Shown here: positions 11,661 through 22,222 of the stretch, piece by piece
Layout: each line of letters opens with the position of its first letter
Position numbering within the stretch: position 1 is the stretch's first letter
Assembly (NCBI GenBank): GCA_920105625.2
Contig: OV050032.1
Coordinates: 199,337,291-199,401,290 of the forward strand
DNA: 64,000 bases
Source of the DNA: Clusia tigrina
Lineage: Eukaryota > Arthropoda > Insecta > Diptera > Clusiidae
Direction of reading: 5' to 3'
Notes under the pieces: generated by a model
Database searches by the model: none
What the model was told of the DNA's origin: nothing
What the model saw: the letters and a program-made list of their open reading frames with translations, nothing else
Translations under genes and position numbers: made by a program

Positions 11661-12659
11661 GCATAGATGGATATGGATTGTTTAGCCATGTCGTTAAGAG
11701 ATCAAAGTGTCTAAAACTGGTGAATGAGATATAATGAATAAAAATACCCAGGGAATTACGGTTCAAAGCTATTTACCCATAGATAGATATATTTAAGGAT
11801 CTTATACACTGCGACCTGAAAGATTCGTATTTACCCATATAATAATCTTAATTCCCTGAGTTGTGTTCGATAATTATTCATCAATATCTTGACAACCCGT
11901 TCTTTAACTTAACTATTTCAATTGGGAATAGCTCCTACACTGAATTTACATAGCTTCGGCACTGATGAATGTGCCGATTGTAAATGTGACCAATACTTCA
12001 ACTCCAGAGACTTATCAGTTCTACTGAAATGTTCTACTTCGGTCGGTTGAATTTCAAAATGGAAGTTTTACTCGTATCATTGTTGAACATTTTGGAGCAT
12101 AACCAGCCCAGAGTTGAATCTTGTAGGAAACCCACTTTAACTAAAACGAAGAAGGAAATCTTTTGTATCCTGCATTATTGGTAATTCCTTACTGACACTC
12201 TGACCTCCTTGCTCTATATCGAACTCGTCTGTCTAATCCGCAGTCTTCACAGTTATTTGAAGGTTTCTTTGGGTTTATTTCTTGGACTCTGTTCATGCTT
12301 CTTTTCACAAATCGAAGCGTCGTAAAAATAGTAAAAGTGAAACTTACTTTATTGCCATTTTACCAATTGTAGCACATCTCCAGCGCGCTCACTCCGCGTC
12401 TTGATGCACAGCGCATCTTCTGCTGCATTTGCATCTGCGCTCCGGCACAGAGCAGCATCAAATCTTCAACTTGAATACGAGTCGTTAAACCGCACCGAAC
12501 CGAATTGAACCGCATCAAGGCATAAACCACGGCAACACCAGCAGCAGACCAGCTCCATTCGTTTTACTGGCAAACATTATTTATTTGTTTTGTTTGCTTG
12601 TTAATAAATTTAAAAAAATCCAAGCAAATTATTGAAAAGTAGCGGAACGTGTTTCGGTT
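11661..12659. other. host-like intergenic DNA
   Basis: No gene is supported. 12370-12560 is GC-richer, with CGCACCGAACCGAATTGAACC, and may be flanking regulatory or UTR sequence. The LINE begins just after it. Confidence 0.35.
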
Positions 12660-13125
12660 GTATTTGCGTGCGGTACTCGCAAGGGTAGCACGGAGAGAGG
12701 GAAAGGAGAGACATACGAGTTGCTTTAGGGGCTAGCTAGGTTGCCCGCTTGGCGCTAGCTAATTGGTCAGCCCTTCGGGGAAGTGCGGCTATCTTTCAGA
12801 CCAATGGCTCATTTTCAGTACGGTCATGTCTCTGCTGAGGTTGAGCCGCCGATAGCCGGGCGGGGAGAAGGAAAACTCCCTGGGGCAAGGGTTCGCCCGC
12901 GCTCTGGATCTCCAGTCTGGAGCGCGGACGGGCCTATTGACCCAAACAAACCCCCTAAACCCACAGTGGAACAGCTATGCTTGTGGGCTTGCTTGACGGG
13001 GTAGAGCCAAGCTTAATAGCGAACTTGGGGTGCCCAGGCAAGGCCCCATTTCAATCCATGCCTTACCGCGCTACCGGGGCACTGGCGTGGTGGACCGATA
13101 TTTCCCCTTTACTCGTGGGAACAAA
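12660..13125 (+). promoter_or_regulatory. LINE 5' leader (internal promoter region)
   Basis: GC-rich, unlike the AT-rich flanks, with strong local self-complementarity (GGCTAGCTAGG and GCGCTAGCTAA at 12730-12762, and paired GCGCTCTGG/GGAGCGCGG near 12899-12929). LINE leaders of this group carry an internal promoter, and some (R2, RTE, and LOA-clade Baggins) start with an HDV-like ribozyme. I see no proof of either here. Confidence 0.4.
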
Positions 13126-14262
13126 ATGAACACAGATAAACAAAAACCGAATGGCGAGAGCAGCCACAATAGCTCACACAAAGAGGCCACAGCACCTCAG
13201 CAAAGAGAGGCAGAGCAGCCCTCGATTGGCGCGAGCCAAAACGCCGACCACCAAAATCCGATAGGCACGGAAGCAGCAGCTGAAAAGCCTAAAAAACTCA
13301 GCGGCGCGGGCAAAAAGAGGTTCAGTTACTTCCTCAAGAAAGGGTTCAGCAGAGAAGAGGCTTACGCCAAAGCTATGCTCCCTATGCCCACAAACAAGGT
13401 CGAAGGCGGAAAACCAGGCCCCAAAAGGCAGAGGTCGGACGAACAAACACCTCCAGAGGCCACATATAAAAAGCGGCTAAGGGATGATCAACCCTCCACC
13501 TCCAAGGCCGTAGCAGCAGCAGCAGCACCGGCTATTAAAACAGCACAAGCAGCAACATCTGCAGCAGACGCACCAAATTTGATTGAAAATACATACAAGA
13601 AGAGGCAGCCCACTGCCTCCTACATGGATGTGGTGACAGGCATCAAAATGGCAGTACTCGCAAGAGACTATCCCAATACGCCCCTAACAACGGAGCAAAT
13701 GGACTCCATCCAGAAACTCATCCTGGATAAAATCATAGCCGGAAAACAACAGGCTACAAAACCAGCGTTCCTGGGCGCTATCTACAAAGCAGGATACATG
13801 GTTCTGCACTGTAAAGATAGCGCGTCAACAGACTGGCTAAAGGCGGCCATCACCAACGCGTCGCCTTGGGAGGGTGCTTCACTGTGGGTCACAGAGGAGT
13901 CCAAGATACCTCACTCGCGGATCGCTGTGGGGTACTTTTCCAACTCCCAGTCCCTGGAGACCGCTAGGATCCTGGACTTTTTGCAGGGGTAGAACAAAGG
14001 CCTCCACGTCGAGTCGTGGCGCACACTACGAAGAGCTGAAAGAGGCTCTAACGTAACTCTGGTCCTAGCAGTAGACCAAAAATTAGCTGCCAGCCTTGTG
14101 GAATCCGGTGATAAGGTCAACTTTAGATTTGGCCAAGTGAGTCTCAGGCTAAAGGCTGCATCCCCCAATGCTGATGAGCTGGCGGATAAAATGGATGCTG
14201 TGGAGTTGGAAGAAGAGGACGAAAGTACTCCATCCAATCCCAACTCAGTAGCACCAACATGA
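13126..14262 (+). pseudogene. LINE ORF1 (nucleic-acid-binding protein) with one nonsense codon
   Basis: Start ATG at 13126 in a good context (ACAAAATGA). The frame runs 378 codons to TGA at 14260 if the single in-frame TAG at 13990-13992 is ignored. The N-terminus is polar. A basic KRFSYFLKKGFSREEAYAKA segment lies near residues 60-85, the middle is Ala-rich, and the C-terminal half (from about residue 165) resembles the DUF4780-type domain of fly LINE ORF1 proteins. The tail is acidic (ELEEEDES). ORF1 proteins coat the element RNA. No CCHC knuckle is seen in ORF1. The TAG most simply arose from CAG (Gln). The stop overlaps the ORF2 start as ATGA. Confidence 0.8.
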
Positions 14263-17200
14263 AGTGCACCCAGGCAAATCTTCACCATGCTAAGGCTGCA
14301 ACGGCCGAACTTAGCAGAAGGTTTGCCTGTGGAAGCACCAACATAGGACTTATCCAGGAGCCCTGGATACATAGAGGCAAGATAGTAGGCCTCAAGACAC
14401 CAAACACACAGGTAATCTATGACGTGGGTGCAGTCAAACTAAGGGCTGCACTTATCATTGATACCAACATTAAATATCTGCCATTTATAGAGTTTATGAA
14501 TGGCGACACAGCAGCAGTACTCGTCGAAGTGGATGCAAATGGGAAGAAAATAGAGGCTGTCATAGCCTCAGCTTACTTTCCAGGAGACACCAACGAAGCA
14601 CCACCACCGAATATCATAGGTCTAGTGAACTACTGTAAGACACACAACAAGACGTTAATCATTGGTTGCGATGCAAATGCGCACAATACAATCTGGGGCA
14701 GTACAGATACAAACACAACAGGTGAGTCGCTCCTAGAATTTTTAATATAAACTAACATAGCTATTGCAAACAGGGGCAATAAACCCACCTTTGAAAATGC
14801 CATACGACAAGAGGTTCTTGACTTAACACTCATAACAAATAATTCACTTGATATGATCACGAACTGGAGAGTCTCTGATGAGGACTCAATGTCTGATCAT
14901 AAACATATTCTCTTTGAAATCATGGGGTTAAATAAGAGCGTAATGCTCTATAGAAGCCCTAAATCAACAAACTGGGATAAATACTCAGAGTGCTTAGAAA
15001 CTAAGCTAACCAGAAGCATGCTTCACATAAGATCGACAGAGGAATTGGATGCATCAGTTGAAGCTCTGACTGACTCCATTATATCCTCATATCACGAATG
15101 TTGTCCACTCAAGACAAAAACCTCAACGAAGAGGGTCCCTTGGTGGAACAAAGAACGAGCTAATTTGCGTCAAATAGCAAGGTCTAAATTCAATGACGCA
15201 AAGAAATACAAAACATGGGCGAATATAAAAAATCCCTGACACTATACAACAAGGAACTGAGGAAATCAAAAAGGAACTCATGGAAAAACTTCTGTGAAGA
15301 ACTTAAAGATGTCCCAACGACAGCCAGAATACAAAAATCACTGTCCAAGGGGGTAATAAATCCAATTGGCACTCTAAAGGCACCGGATGGTACTTTCACA
15401 AACACTTTTAATGATACACTAGAGCTTCTTCTTAAAACTCATTTCCCTGATTGCCGGCCTAACACAACCAGCGACAACGATCATGGGGTGTCAGCGTACA
15501 ATCGCTACAGGGCAAGAAACTCTACTATCTTCAGAATAGTAACATTTGAAAGGGTTGAATGGGCAATCAACTCGTTTAAACCCTACAAATCACCTGGACC
15601 TGATGGTATATTTCCAGCCCAGGAAGGGACCAGGAGATTAATACAAATTTTGGTTCAAATCTTCAGATCTACTTTAATATTGGGATATGTTCCTAAGGTT
15701 TGGCGGGAGGTTAAGGTTATATTCCTACCAAAGGGTGGAAATAAACCCCCCGAATCTCCCAAATCCTACAGGCCAATCAGTTTAACGTCCTTCATGTTAA
15801 AAACCATGGAAAAGATATTGGACTGCTACCTAAGAGAGGAGGTAATCTCTGATACTCCACTACATAAGCTACAATTTGCCTATCAAAAAGGGAAATCTAC
15901 AGTCACAGCACTGCACACAATTGTTCGTGATATTGAAAAGGCACTAGGCCTAAAGGAGGTAGCCCTCTGTGCATTCATGGACATTGAGGGTGCTTTCGAC
16001 AATGCGAACTTTCAAGCAATAGAACTGGCACTCTCCAACAGGGGAGTAGATCCAGCAATCGTAAAATGGGTAAGCAATATGCTAAACCAAAGAATAATCA
16101 CAGCCTCTTTAGGGCACGTTAACATGAGTGTTACAGCGGTAAAGGGATGTCCGCAGGGGGGAGTACTATCACCACTGCTATGGTCCATACTAGTTGATAA
16201 CCTAATACAGATCCTTAAAAATAAAGGATACAAAACAATTGGATATGCAGATGACATATCTATAATAATCCAAGGCAATCATGAAAGGACTATTGGAGAC
16301 CTGATGCAAGCTGCCTTAGACACAACATGGGAGTGGTGCAGGAAAGAGGGGCTATCAATCAACCCCACCAAAACCACTATTGTCCCCTTCACCAGGAAAA
16401 GGACATTTGATATCCCAACATTAAAAATAAATGGAATAGAGGTACCCTTACATGAAGAGGTAAAATATCTAGGTATCATCCTGGATAAAAAACTCACCTG
16501 GGAGGCACACCTTAACTCGGTAATAAAAAAAGCCACGAAAAACCGTTGGACTACAAAACAACTTCTGGGAAAATCCTGGGGTCTGAGCCCCAAAATGACC
16601 TTCTGGATATACACCCAAATGGTTAAACCCATCATACTATATGGGGCATTGGTATGGTGGGGAAAAACAAAACAAGCAACAGCCAAATTAAAACTGTGCA
16701 AATTACAAAGGCTGGCATGCCTAAGCATCACAGGGGCTATGAGAACTACTCCAACTGCTGGCATGGAAGCGCTGTTAAAGTTACCACCGCTACACCTAGC
16801 AATACAAGAGGAAGCTGCAAGGCAAGCACTCTCAATCCATGCAAATGAAAAATTCAAACCAGCAAATCTCACTGGACACCTAGAAATTCTAAATTTGGTC
16901 AAAGATGCTATGCACATGACCCAGGCAAGTGACCACACAGACTCAGCCCAACACAGACGATAGCCCAACATGGCTACACGATGATTCGCAAAAATGGTAT
17001 ACAGATGGATCCAAAACGCTCAAGGGGGTAGGAGCAGGAATAGTGGGACCTAGAGCACACAAATCAATAACCCTAAGTGCAGATACCACGATTTTCCATG
17101 CGGAGCTCTATGCTATAATGGAAACAGTGGAAATCTTATCTAAAAGAGGACTTAAAGGAGTAAAAATTAAAATACTCTCAGACAGTCAATCAGTCCTCAA

Positions 17201-17816
17201 AGCTCTTAAAAGCTACACATTTACATCAAAAGTCCTTATAGAGTGTAACAACGCACTCAACGAACTGGCCATCCACAATCAGGTCTCTCTGATTTGGGTG
17301 CCAGGACACGAAGGACACGAAGGTAACGAAAAGGCAGACCTTTATGCCAAAAAAGGGGCTGAAGGATCATTTATTGGACCCACCCCCTTCTTTGACTTTA
17401 ATAAAAACAACATAAAACAAGAGACCAAAAAATGGATCCAACATAAAATCAGCGAATATTGGAATGGCATTGACGGCCTCGATCACTCCAAAAAATTCCT
17501 GAGCTTTGACGCTAATAGAGCAAAAATCGGTCTTACCTTAAACAAAAAATGCCTTAGATCACTCTCTGGAGCATTAACAGGCCGCTTCGCCTGCAACAAA
17601 CACCTGCACAAAATAGGTATATCTAGCACGAGCACTTGCAGATTCTGCTGTGATGAAGAGGAGTCTGTGGGACACTTAATCACCAACTGTGATGCATTAG
17701 GCCACAGGAGACACAGGATCTTAGGTTCCTATATACTAGAAGATGAAGACCTTCAAATGCTCTCTCCAAAGGAGCTGGTCCGATTCCTTGATATACTAAG
17801 TATACTAAATAATTAA
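14259..17816 (+). pseudogene. LINE ORF2: endonuclease, RT, RNase H, CCHC
   Basis: About 1,185 codons, the usual length. EN: QEPW near 14355, GCDANAHNTIWGS near 14665 and SDHKH near 14893 (catalytic Glu, Asn, Asp, His present). RT (about 15560-16520): SPGPDG, YRPISLTS, FMDIEGAFDN, GCPQGGVLSPLLW, the active site YADD at 16243-16254, and KYLGIILD. RNase H (about 16995-17370): TDGSK, FHAELYAIME, LSDSQS and WVPGHEGHEGNEKAD, giving D-E-D-D. C-terminal knuckle CRFCCDEEESVGHLITNC near 17636-17690. Broken by TAA at 14748-14750, a one-base frameshift near 15216 and another between 16925 and 16960. All catalytic residues survive, which argues for recent death. Confidence 0.9.
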
Positions 17817-17828
17817 GTACGAAGGGGC

Positions 17829-17856
17829 GCACAATAGATCAAGTTGATCGCAGTGC
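17829..17856 (+). other. conserved LINE 3' UTR hairpin
   Basis: GCAC, AATA, GATC, AAGTT, GATC, GCA, GTGC. Outer and inner 4-bp stems are fully Watson-Crick. The internal loop is AATA opposite GCA. It starts 12 nt after the ORF2 stop. Confidence 0.65.
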
Positions 17857-17885
17857 ATAAAGGCCTTAGCCTAACCCTTACAACC

Positions 17886-17904
17886 ATTACATTACATTAC
17901 ATTA
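17886..17904 (+). repeat. (ATTAC)n LINE tail
   Basis: Nearly four ATTAC units close the element. Short 3' repeats in place of poly(A) are typical for I/LOA-group elements. Confidence 0.8.
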
Positions 17905-17905
17905 A

Positions 17906-18424
17906 TGGCGAACAAGTGAATGTGTGAAATAGTCGAAGAGTTCTGGGACCAAACCAACCACTTTACTCCCTGTCTCCAGTTCAAAACTTACTCAGGTAGC
18001 TGCTGGAACAAGAGAAAAAGATATTGTCATATTCAATGCAAGGAGTAAGGTTTCAGCAGTTGCATATACGAGTATGTGAAGGAAGGCGTGGACCTTATCA
18101 TATTCAGTTCACACAGTTATCTAGTTATGTGGCAAGGTCCCGGCTATGCTTTGGTAAAGCTCCATCCAGATGTCTCTAAGTGTGTGGAAGCAGATATAAT
18201 ACTCAGGAAGCGATATAATAATGTCCAAGTTATATATCCAAGAATACGTTCAATGATGACATATTGCAATCTGTATATATGCACTTTCATGATGACGAGT
18301 CGTCTTTCAGCGCACAGGACTTCTCTAGATTCTTATCCTACAAGCTTTATAACACTTGAATGGCAACATCCGGAACTCATTTCTCCATGGGCGGGAAAGA
18401 GATTAAAACACCCAGTCAGCATGG
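17906..18424. other. no clear feature
   Basis: Flank of the LINE. Probably decayed sequence of the next element, but no motif could be identified before 18425. Confidence 0.35.
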
Positions 18425-19290
18425 TCAGCAGACGGCTCCAGTACTGAACGTTTTCAAGTTACCATTATTTTTTCTAAGACTATGCACGGGACTGGGACAG
18501 GAGTATTTGGGTCCAAGTTTGTATGGGCCTATATTGGGAAACTGAACTCCGTAGGCAGTATAAACAAGCTATCTCCAATGTGGGTACCAGGCCACATGGG
18601 AGCATAAGGAAATGAGAAGTCTGATAGCTTGGCAAGAAAAGCTGCGGCCTCTCATTTCAACGGCTCTGAACCCTTCTGTGGACTATTATCCAACACCTTG
18701 GAGGTGTGCTGAAGAAGTGTTCAGATGTAAAAAGAAGTCACACCTGGAAAACTCTTCCGGGACTAAGATAGTCCAAGGCTCTTCTGGCAGATTTCAATCC
18801 TAAAAGAGCTGAAGAGTTAATAAACAAAACTCGGAGTAAATTAAGAATCATCGCAGGTAATTTAAGCGATCAAATGTAGGAGATTCCCATTTCTGGGGGA
18901 GCTCTTCAAGAGACCCTCCCACAATATGGAAATTTCAACCTTACAAAGTGCTCCATTTCATAAAAAGCGTAAGGTTAAAGTGAATCATAATAAGTTGGGT
19001 CTATTTTCAGATGTCCTCTGGCGATTCTGTGGAGAAAGTGACGAAACCTCAGTGCACCTGATCACAGACTGCGGACCATTGGCACACAAAAGACTCAGGT
19101 GTTTTGGAGAATATATCTTAGATATGAGCAAGATCCCTCAACTTGATTCCTACAAAATGTATGAATTCTTGTCGGAGATGAACCGGACAGAAGATCTGTA
19201 GATGAGACTATCCTCATTTTTGAAATAAATAGGGGCATCACAATAGATCTTTCAGGTCGCGGTGTATAACACCCTTCAATGAATCTATCT
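18425..19290 (+). pseudogene. chimeric LINE 3' half: RNase H plus two C-terminal modules
   Basis: RNase H starts with DGSSTE at 18427 and shows GTGTGVFGSKF and WVPGHMG then GNEKSDSLARKAA (18580-18650), with stops. A J-family C-terminal segment follows (FLGELF at about 18890, ending KSVRLK-stop near 18988). It runs directly into the family B knuckle NKLGLFSDVLWRFCGE to MNRTEDL and a stop at 19199-19201. The B module is in another frame. The hairpin is at 19239-19264. The same join recurs at 23340-23770, so it is probably one chimeric lineage rather than a chance neighbour. Confidence 0.7.
19239..19264 (+). other. conserved LINE 3' UTR hairpin
   Basis: CAC, AATA, GATC, TTTCA, GGTC, GCG, GTG. 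Same architecture as 5666-5691 and 17829-17856. Confidence 0.6.
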
Positions 19291-19494
19291 AGTACTATTT
19301 TCATTGATACCCTTTCACCACAATTATACCTGCAAATTATCACTCGCAGCTGAGGTTTCCGACATGAAGAGGCATTTTGAGGCACACATTCCGAGCACAT
19401 TCGGGACAACCAGAATTACGACCACACCCAAATCATTCTATATAGATAGAAAGATTTTTTAAAATTATGGGATAAACCAAAAATGATCCTTATC

Positions 19495-19543
19495 AACCTT
19501 CCTATCTATAGGAAGAGATGCATATCCTATAGATAGGAAGGTT
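19495..19543. repeat. perfect 19-bp inverted repeat
   Basis: Arms 19495-19513 and 19525-19543 are exact reverse complements (AACCTTCCTATCTATAGGA) around an 11-bp spacer. No element could be assigned. Confidence 0.9.
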
Positions 19544-19908
19544 CTATCCTTGAGAAGAGATGCTTTTGTTATTATTACAGACTAATAATATAAATTAAAG
19601 TATCGATGGATGGATCAACAGTGTTTTCCTCGGTTTGAACATCTTTATGAAGAATATATTAGAGATAATTCCATTGATTGAAGATTATTCGTCTTTAGTT
19701 TAAGTATCGGTGGGAAGAAAACTTATTTACTTGCTAAACGCAATTTAGAAATTGTGGCTGGAAATCAATTTTGGGGAAGTCTGCTTCTTATGTCCCATAT
19801 TTGGCGGTCTCTCCATAACGATTGCAGATATAGAACCTAGATTCACAAATTGTTTAATCAAAAATGTATTCACGAAGTCTTCAAAATAGTTTGAGGTTGC
19901 TATACATT
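19544..19908. other. no feature seen
   Basis: AT-rich; nothing supported. Confidence 0.4.
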
Positions 19909-20400
19909 GTAGCCGAGTTAGAGCGGGAAGTGGAGTAGCTTTTGTTCCCAGGCTACACAGTTAGACCGGGAAGTGGAGTAGTTTATGTTCCCAGGCTACA
20001 CATTGAACCCGAGTCAGACCGGGAAGTGGAGTAGTTTTGTTCCCAGGCTACACAGTTAGACCGGGAAGTGGAGTAGTTTATGTTCCCAGGCTACACATTG
20101 AACCCGAGTTAGACCGGGAAGTGGAGTAGTTTTGTTTCCAGGCCACACAGTTAGACCGGGAAGTGGAGTAGTTTATGTTCCCAGGCTACACATTGAACCC
20201 GAGTTAGACCGGGAAGTGGAGGAGTTCTTATTCCCAGGCTACACATGGAACCCGAGTTAGATCGGGATGTGAAGTCGTTTTTGTTCCCAGGCTACACATT
20301 GAACCCGAGTTAGTCAGGGAAGTGGAGTAGTTTTCATTCCAAGGCTACACATTGAACAAGATTTCGGCCGGGAAGTGGAGGAGATTTTATTTCCAGATTG
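19909..20400. repeat. minisatellite with alternating short and long units
   Basis: Roughly ten units built on CCGGGAAGTGGAGTAGTTT and TTCCCAGGCTACACA. Units alternate between about 43 bp (ending ACACAG) and about 53 bp (ending ACACATTGAACCCGAG) for the first half, then become only the long type and more diverged toward 20400. This higher-order pattern implies that dimers were amplified. Confidence 0.85.
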
Positions 20401-20814
20401 ACTGGTTTCTCCTTTTTGTAATTTGAAATAATGGATGGAATGAAAGAATTTAACTTTATAAGTAAAGAACATATCTTTTGTCCCAGTAATACCCCCAAAA
20501 AGAAAAAAAGGAAATATCTTCTATCTCCAAATTCTATAACTAAGCATCTTGTATACTGATCAGAGTACCGTATCCCAACATTTCTGTTCATGTCTCTAAT
20601 AAGTGTTTCCTATCGGTTATCAACAGATGCTAATACCAGTATATCGCAGATCGGAGTAATTGATGCATTATCCTTGGCTGCACTGTGATTTGTCTTTGAG
20701 GCAGGCTCCAGGTCCATCGTAGTGTTTTACGATGGACCTCATCTTACATACTTCATTTTTGTCAACTCCCGCTCGCTTTAACATTCCATCAAAGAGATTG
20801 AATCACTCAAAATT
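20401..20814. other. no feature seen
   Basis: No supported gene or repeat, apart from a TACGATGGACCT/AGGTCCATCGTA inverted pair near 20708-20740. Confidence 0.35.
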
Positions 20815-20950
20815 TGGTGTAATGGAAGTGGAGGCGTCTTCACAAAAATTGGTGAGCGGCAAGGGGAAGCGCGATGCAAGAGGGGTTTTCTAGTAAGCCC
20901 CTGCAACAATAACTTCGTTCGTCATGGGAGCTCTATGTATGATGCATACT
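20815..20950 (-). mobile_element. fragment of the hAT-like insertion family
   Basis: AAATTTGGTGTAATGGAAGT, GGGGTTTTCTAGTA-like and AATAACTTCGTTCGTCATG blocks match the internal part of the insertions at 43355-43781 (same orientation) and 24102-25435 (opposite). Ends are not recognisable here. Confidence 0.6.
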
Positions 20951-22140
20951 CTTTGATTCCACGTTTCCATTGAGTGAATCATGAATTTGGTATTTGGTTC
21001 TTTCAAATATGTCAGCACAGAATACCAACGGTAGATAAAATGGAGTTAGTTTATAGAGAATTTTTCCTATCGGTGAATCTCTGCAAAAAAATCTCCTCAG
21101 TTCAAATTGATCCGCCAACACAACTTGTACCTTTCTTTCTTTGCCCAGAGGCGTTCTTAACCTTTGTTGAAATTGTGGCTCCTAAGGTCAAATCACCTCC
21201 AATTAGTTCGAAACATTTCGTTGAAATAATTTCATTCAATTTCCGAAACCGTCTGCTCAGTGGGGCGCTTTTCTTATGCGGACAGAATCCGGTGGGAAAA
21301 TGAGCCCAGAAGAAAACTTCACTCAAAAGTTGTACTCGTAGCACGGAGGCATACAAATGTGTACTCGTCTATCTTCGAAACCCACTCAGGCATTCACTTA
21401 CTCCGCTCAGAGGCGAGTAACACTCGCACACGGCTCAATCCAGAATCAATAATAAATCGGTATTGTCGGCCTAAACCGCTTTTGTTTACAATTTCTGTAA
21501 TTAAAGCAAAAAGGCCAAGAAAGCAAAGCAGAGCGAAGAAACGACAAACAAAACCAAATCAAAGAAGACGGAGTGAAACACGGGCAGAGGGAATAAGCAA
21601 TCGTAAGGAAGGTGCAAACACATGAAAACTAAAAAAAAAAATAATCGCTTGAAAAATATCAACAATTGAGTGTGAATTGAGCCGAGCGTGGAGTGTGTGT
21701 GTGTGTGAGTGTGTGTGCCAGAAAGAACCCCTGCAGTGAATTGGTTGTTAAGTGTTGTTATTGAGAAAGAGATCTGAGTCGTTTTATACTGAGCTCGAAT
21801 ATGTTTTCTGATGCTTCGTGAGATTTGGCATCATGGTTTTTATTGCTTTTATTCACTTTCAGAAGTCAAAGAGGGGGTAAAAGATTGCCCCTCTTATTGG
21901 ACAGGTCAGTTGAGCCTGAATCATTTCCGAAAGGGTCAATCCACTTATATAAACACTGTTAATCTGGATAGCAAATTTTTATCTTAATGACTTAATCCTA
22001 TTCTGCAGCAGGAAAAAAAAACATTTGAAGCAGAGTTGGGAAACTTTATAGATATGATATACATCCCAAGTCCACATGGCATCGGCAGAAGAGAGGTCTT
22101 CGACTCGAAGAGAAAAATATTTTATAGAAAGAAGTAATTT
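20951..22140. other. host-like intergenic DNA with a GT microsatellite
   Basis: No gene supported. (GT)n at about 21692-21716. The purine-rich stretch 21480-21660, then ATCAACAATTGAGTGTG, resembles fly 5' UTR sequence, but no promoter motif convinced me. Confidence 0.35.
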
Positions 22141-22152
22141 TGGAGAACAAGC

Positions 22153-22222
22153 CCGGGGCGGGATTTGAATCTGCGACCCTCTGAGTGTGAGTCTAGCATG
22201 CTTACCACTGGACCACAGAGGG
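22153..22222 (-). pseudogene. tRNA-Val-like sequence (tRNA pseudogene or SINE head)
   Basis: Minus strand: an A-box-like GGTCCAGTGGTAAGCATG (about 22197-22214), an anticodon-loop-like CTCACAC (22185-22191; U33 and CAC would be Val), and a B-box-like GATTCAAATCCC (22159-22170). The anticodon and T stems are imperfect (for example GCAGA against CCCGC), so it cannot be a working tRNA. A second copy lies at 33331-33425. Position and decay favour a tRNA-derived repeat. Confidence 0.5.

Larger units (their letters stand above)
12660..17905 (+). mobile_element. near-complete LOA-clade-like LINE
   Basis: About 5.2 kb: GC-rich leader (about 12660-13125), ORF1 (13126-14262), ORF2 (14259-17816), 89-bp 3' UTR with a hairpin, and an (ATTAC)n tail at 17886-17904. 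The order EN, RT, RNase H, CCHC in ORF2 together with an ORF1 rich in basic and Ala residues fits the LOA/I/R1 group; the EN start (QANLHHAKAAT) is most like LOA/R1 elements. No clear target duplication was found by eye, so the exact 5' end is uncertain. Four lesions (stops at 13990 and 14748, frameshifts near 15216 and 16925-16960) inactivate it. Confidence 0.85.

Noticed and set aside
12783..13004. Separate 73-residue ORF before ORF1
   Set aside because: Lies in the LINE leader, without homology; ORF1 has a better ATG at 13126.
13030..13125. ORF1 start at 13030
   Set aside because: Needs a GTG start; the first ATG in good context is 13126.
13990..13992. Programmed readthrough of the ORF1 TAG
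   Set aside because: No known readthrough context, and the other three lesions show the copy is simply decaying.
22153..22222. Functional tRNA-Val gene
   Set aside because: Anticodon, T and acceptor stems do not pair; better read as a pseudogene or SINE head.
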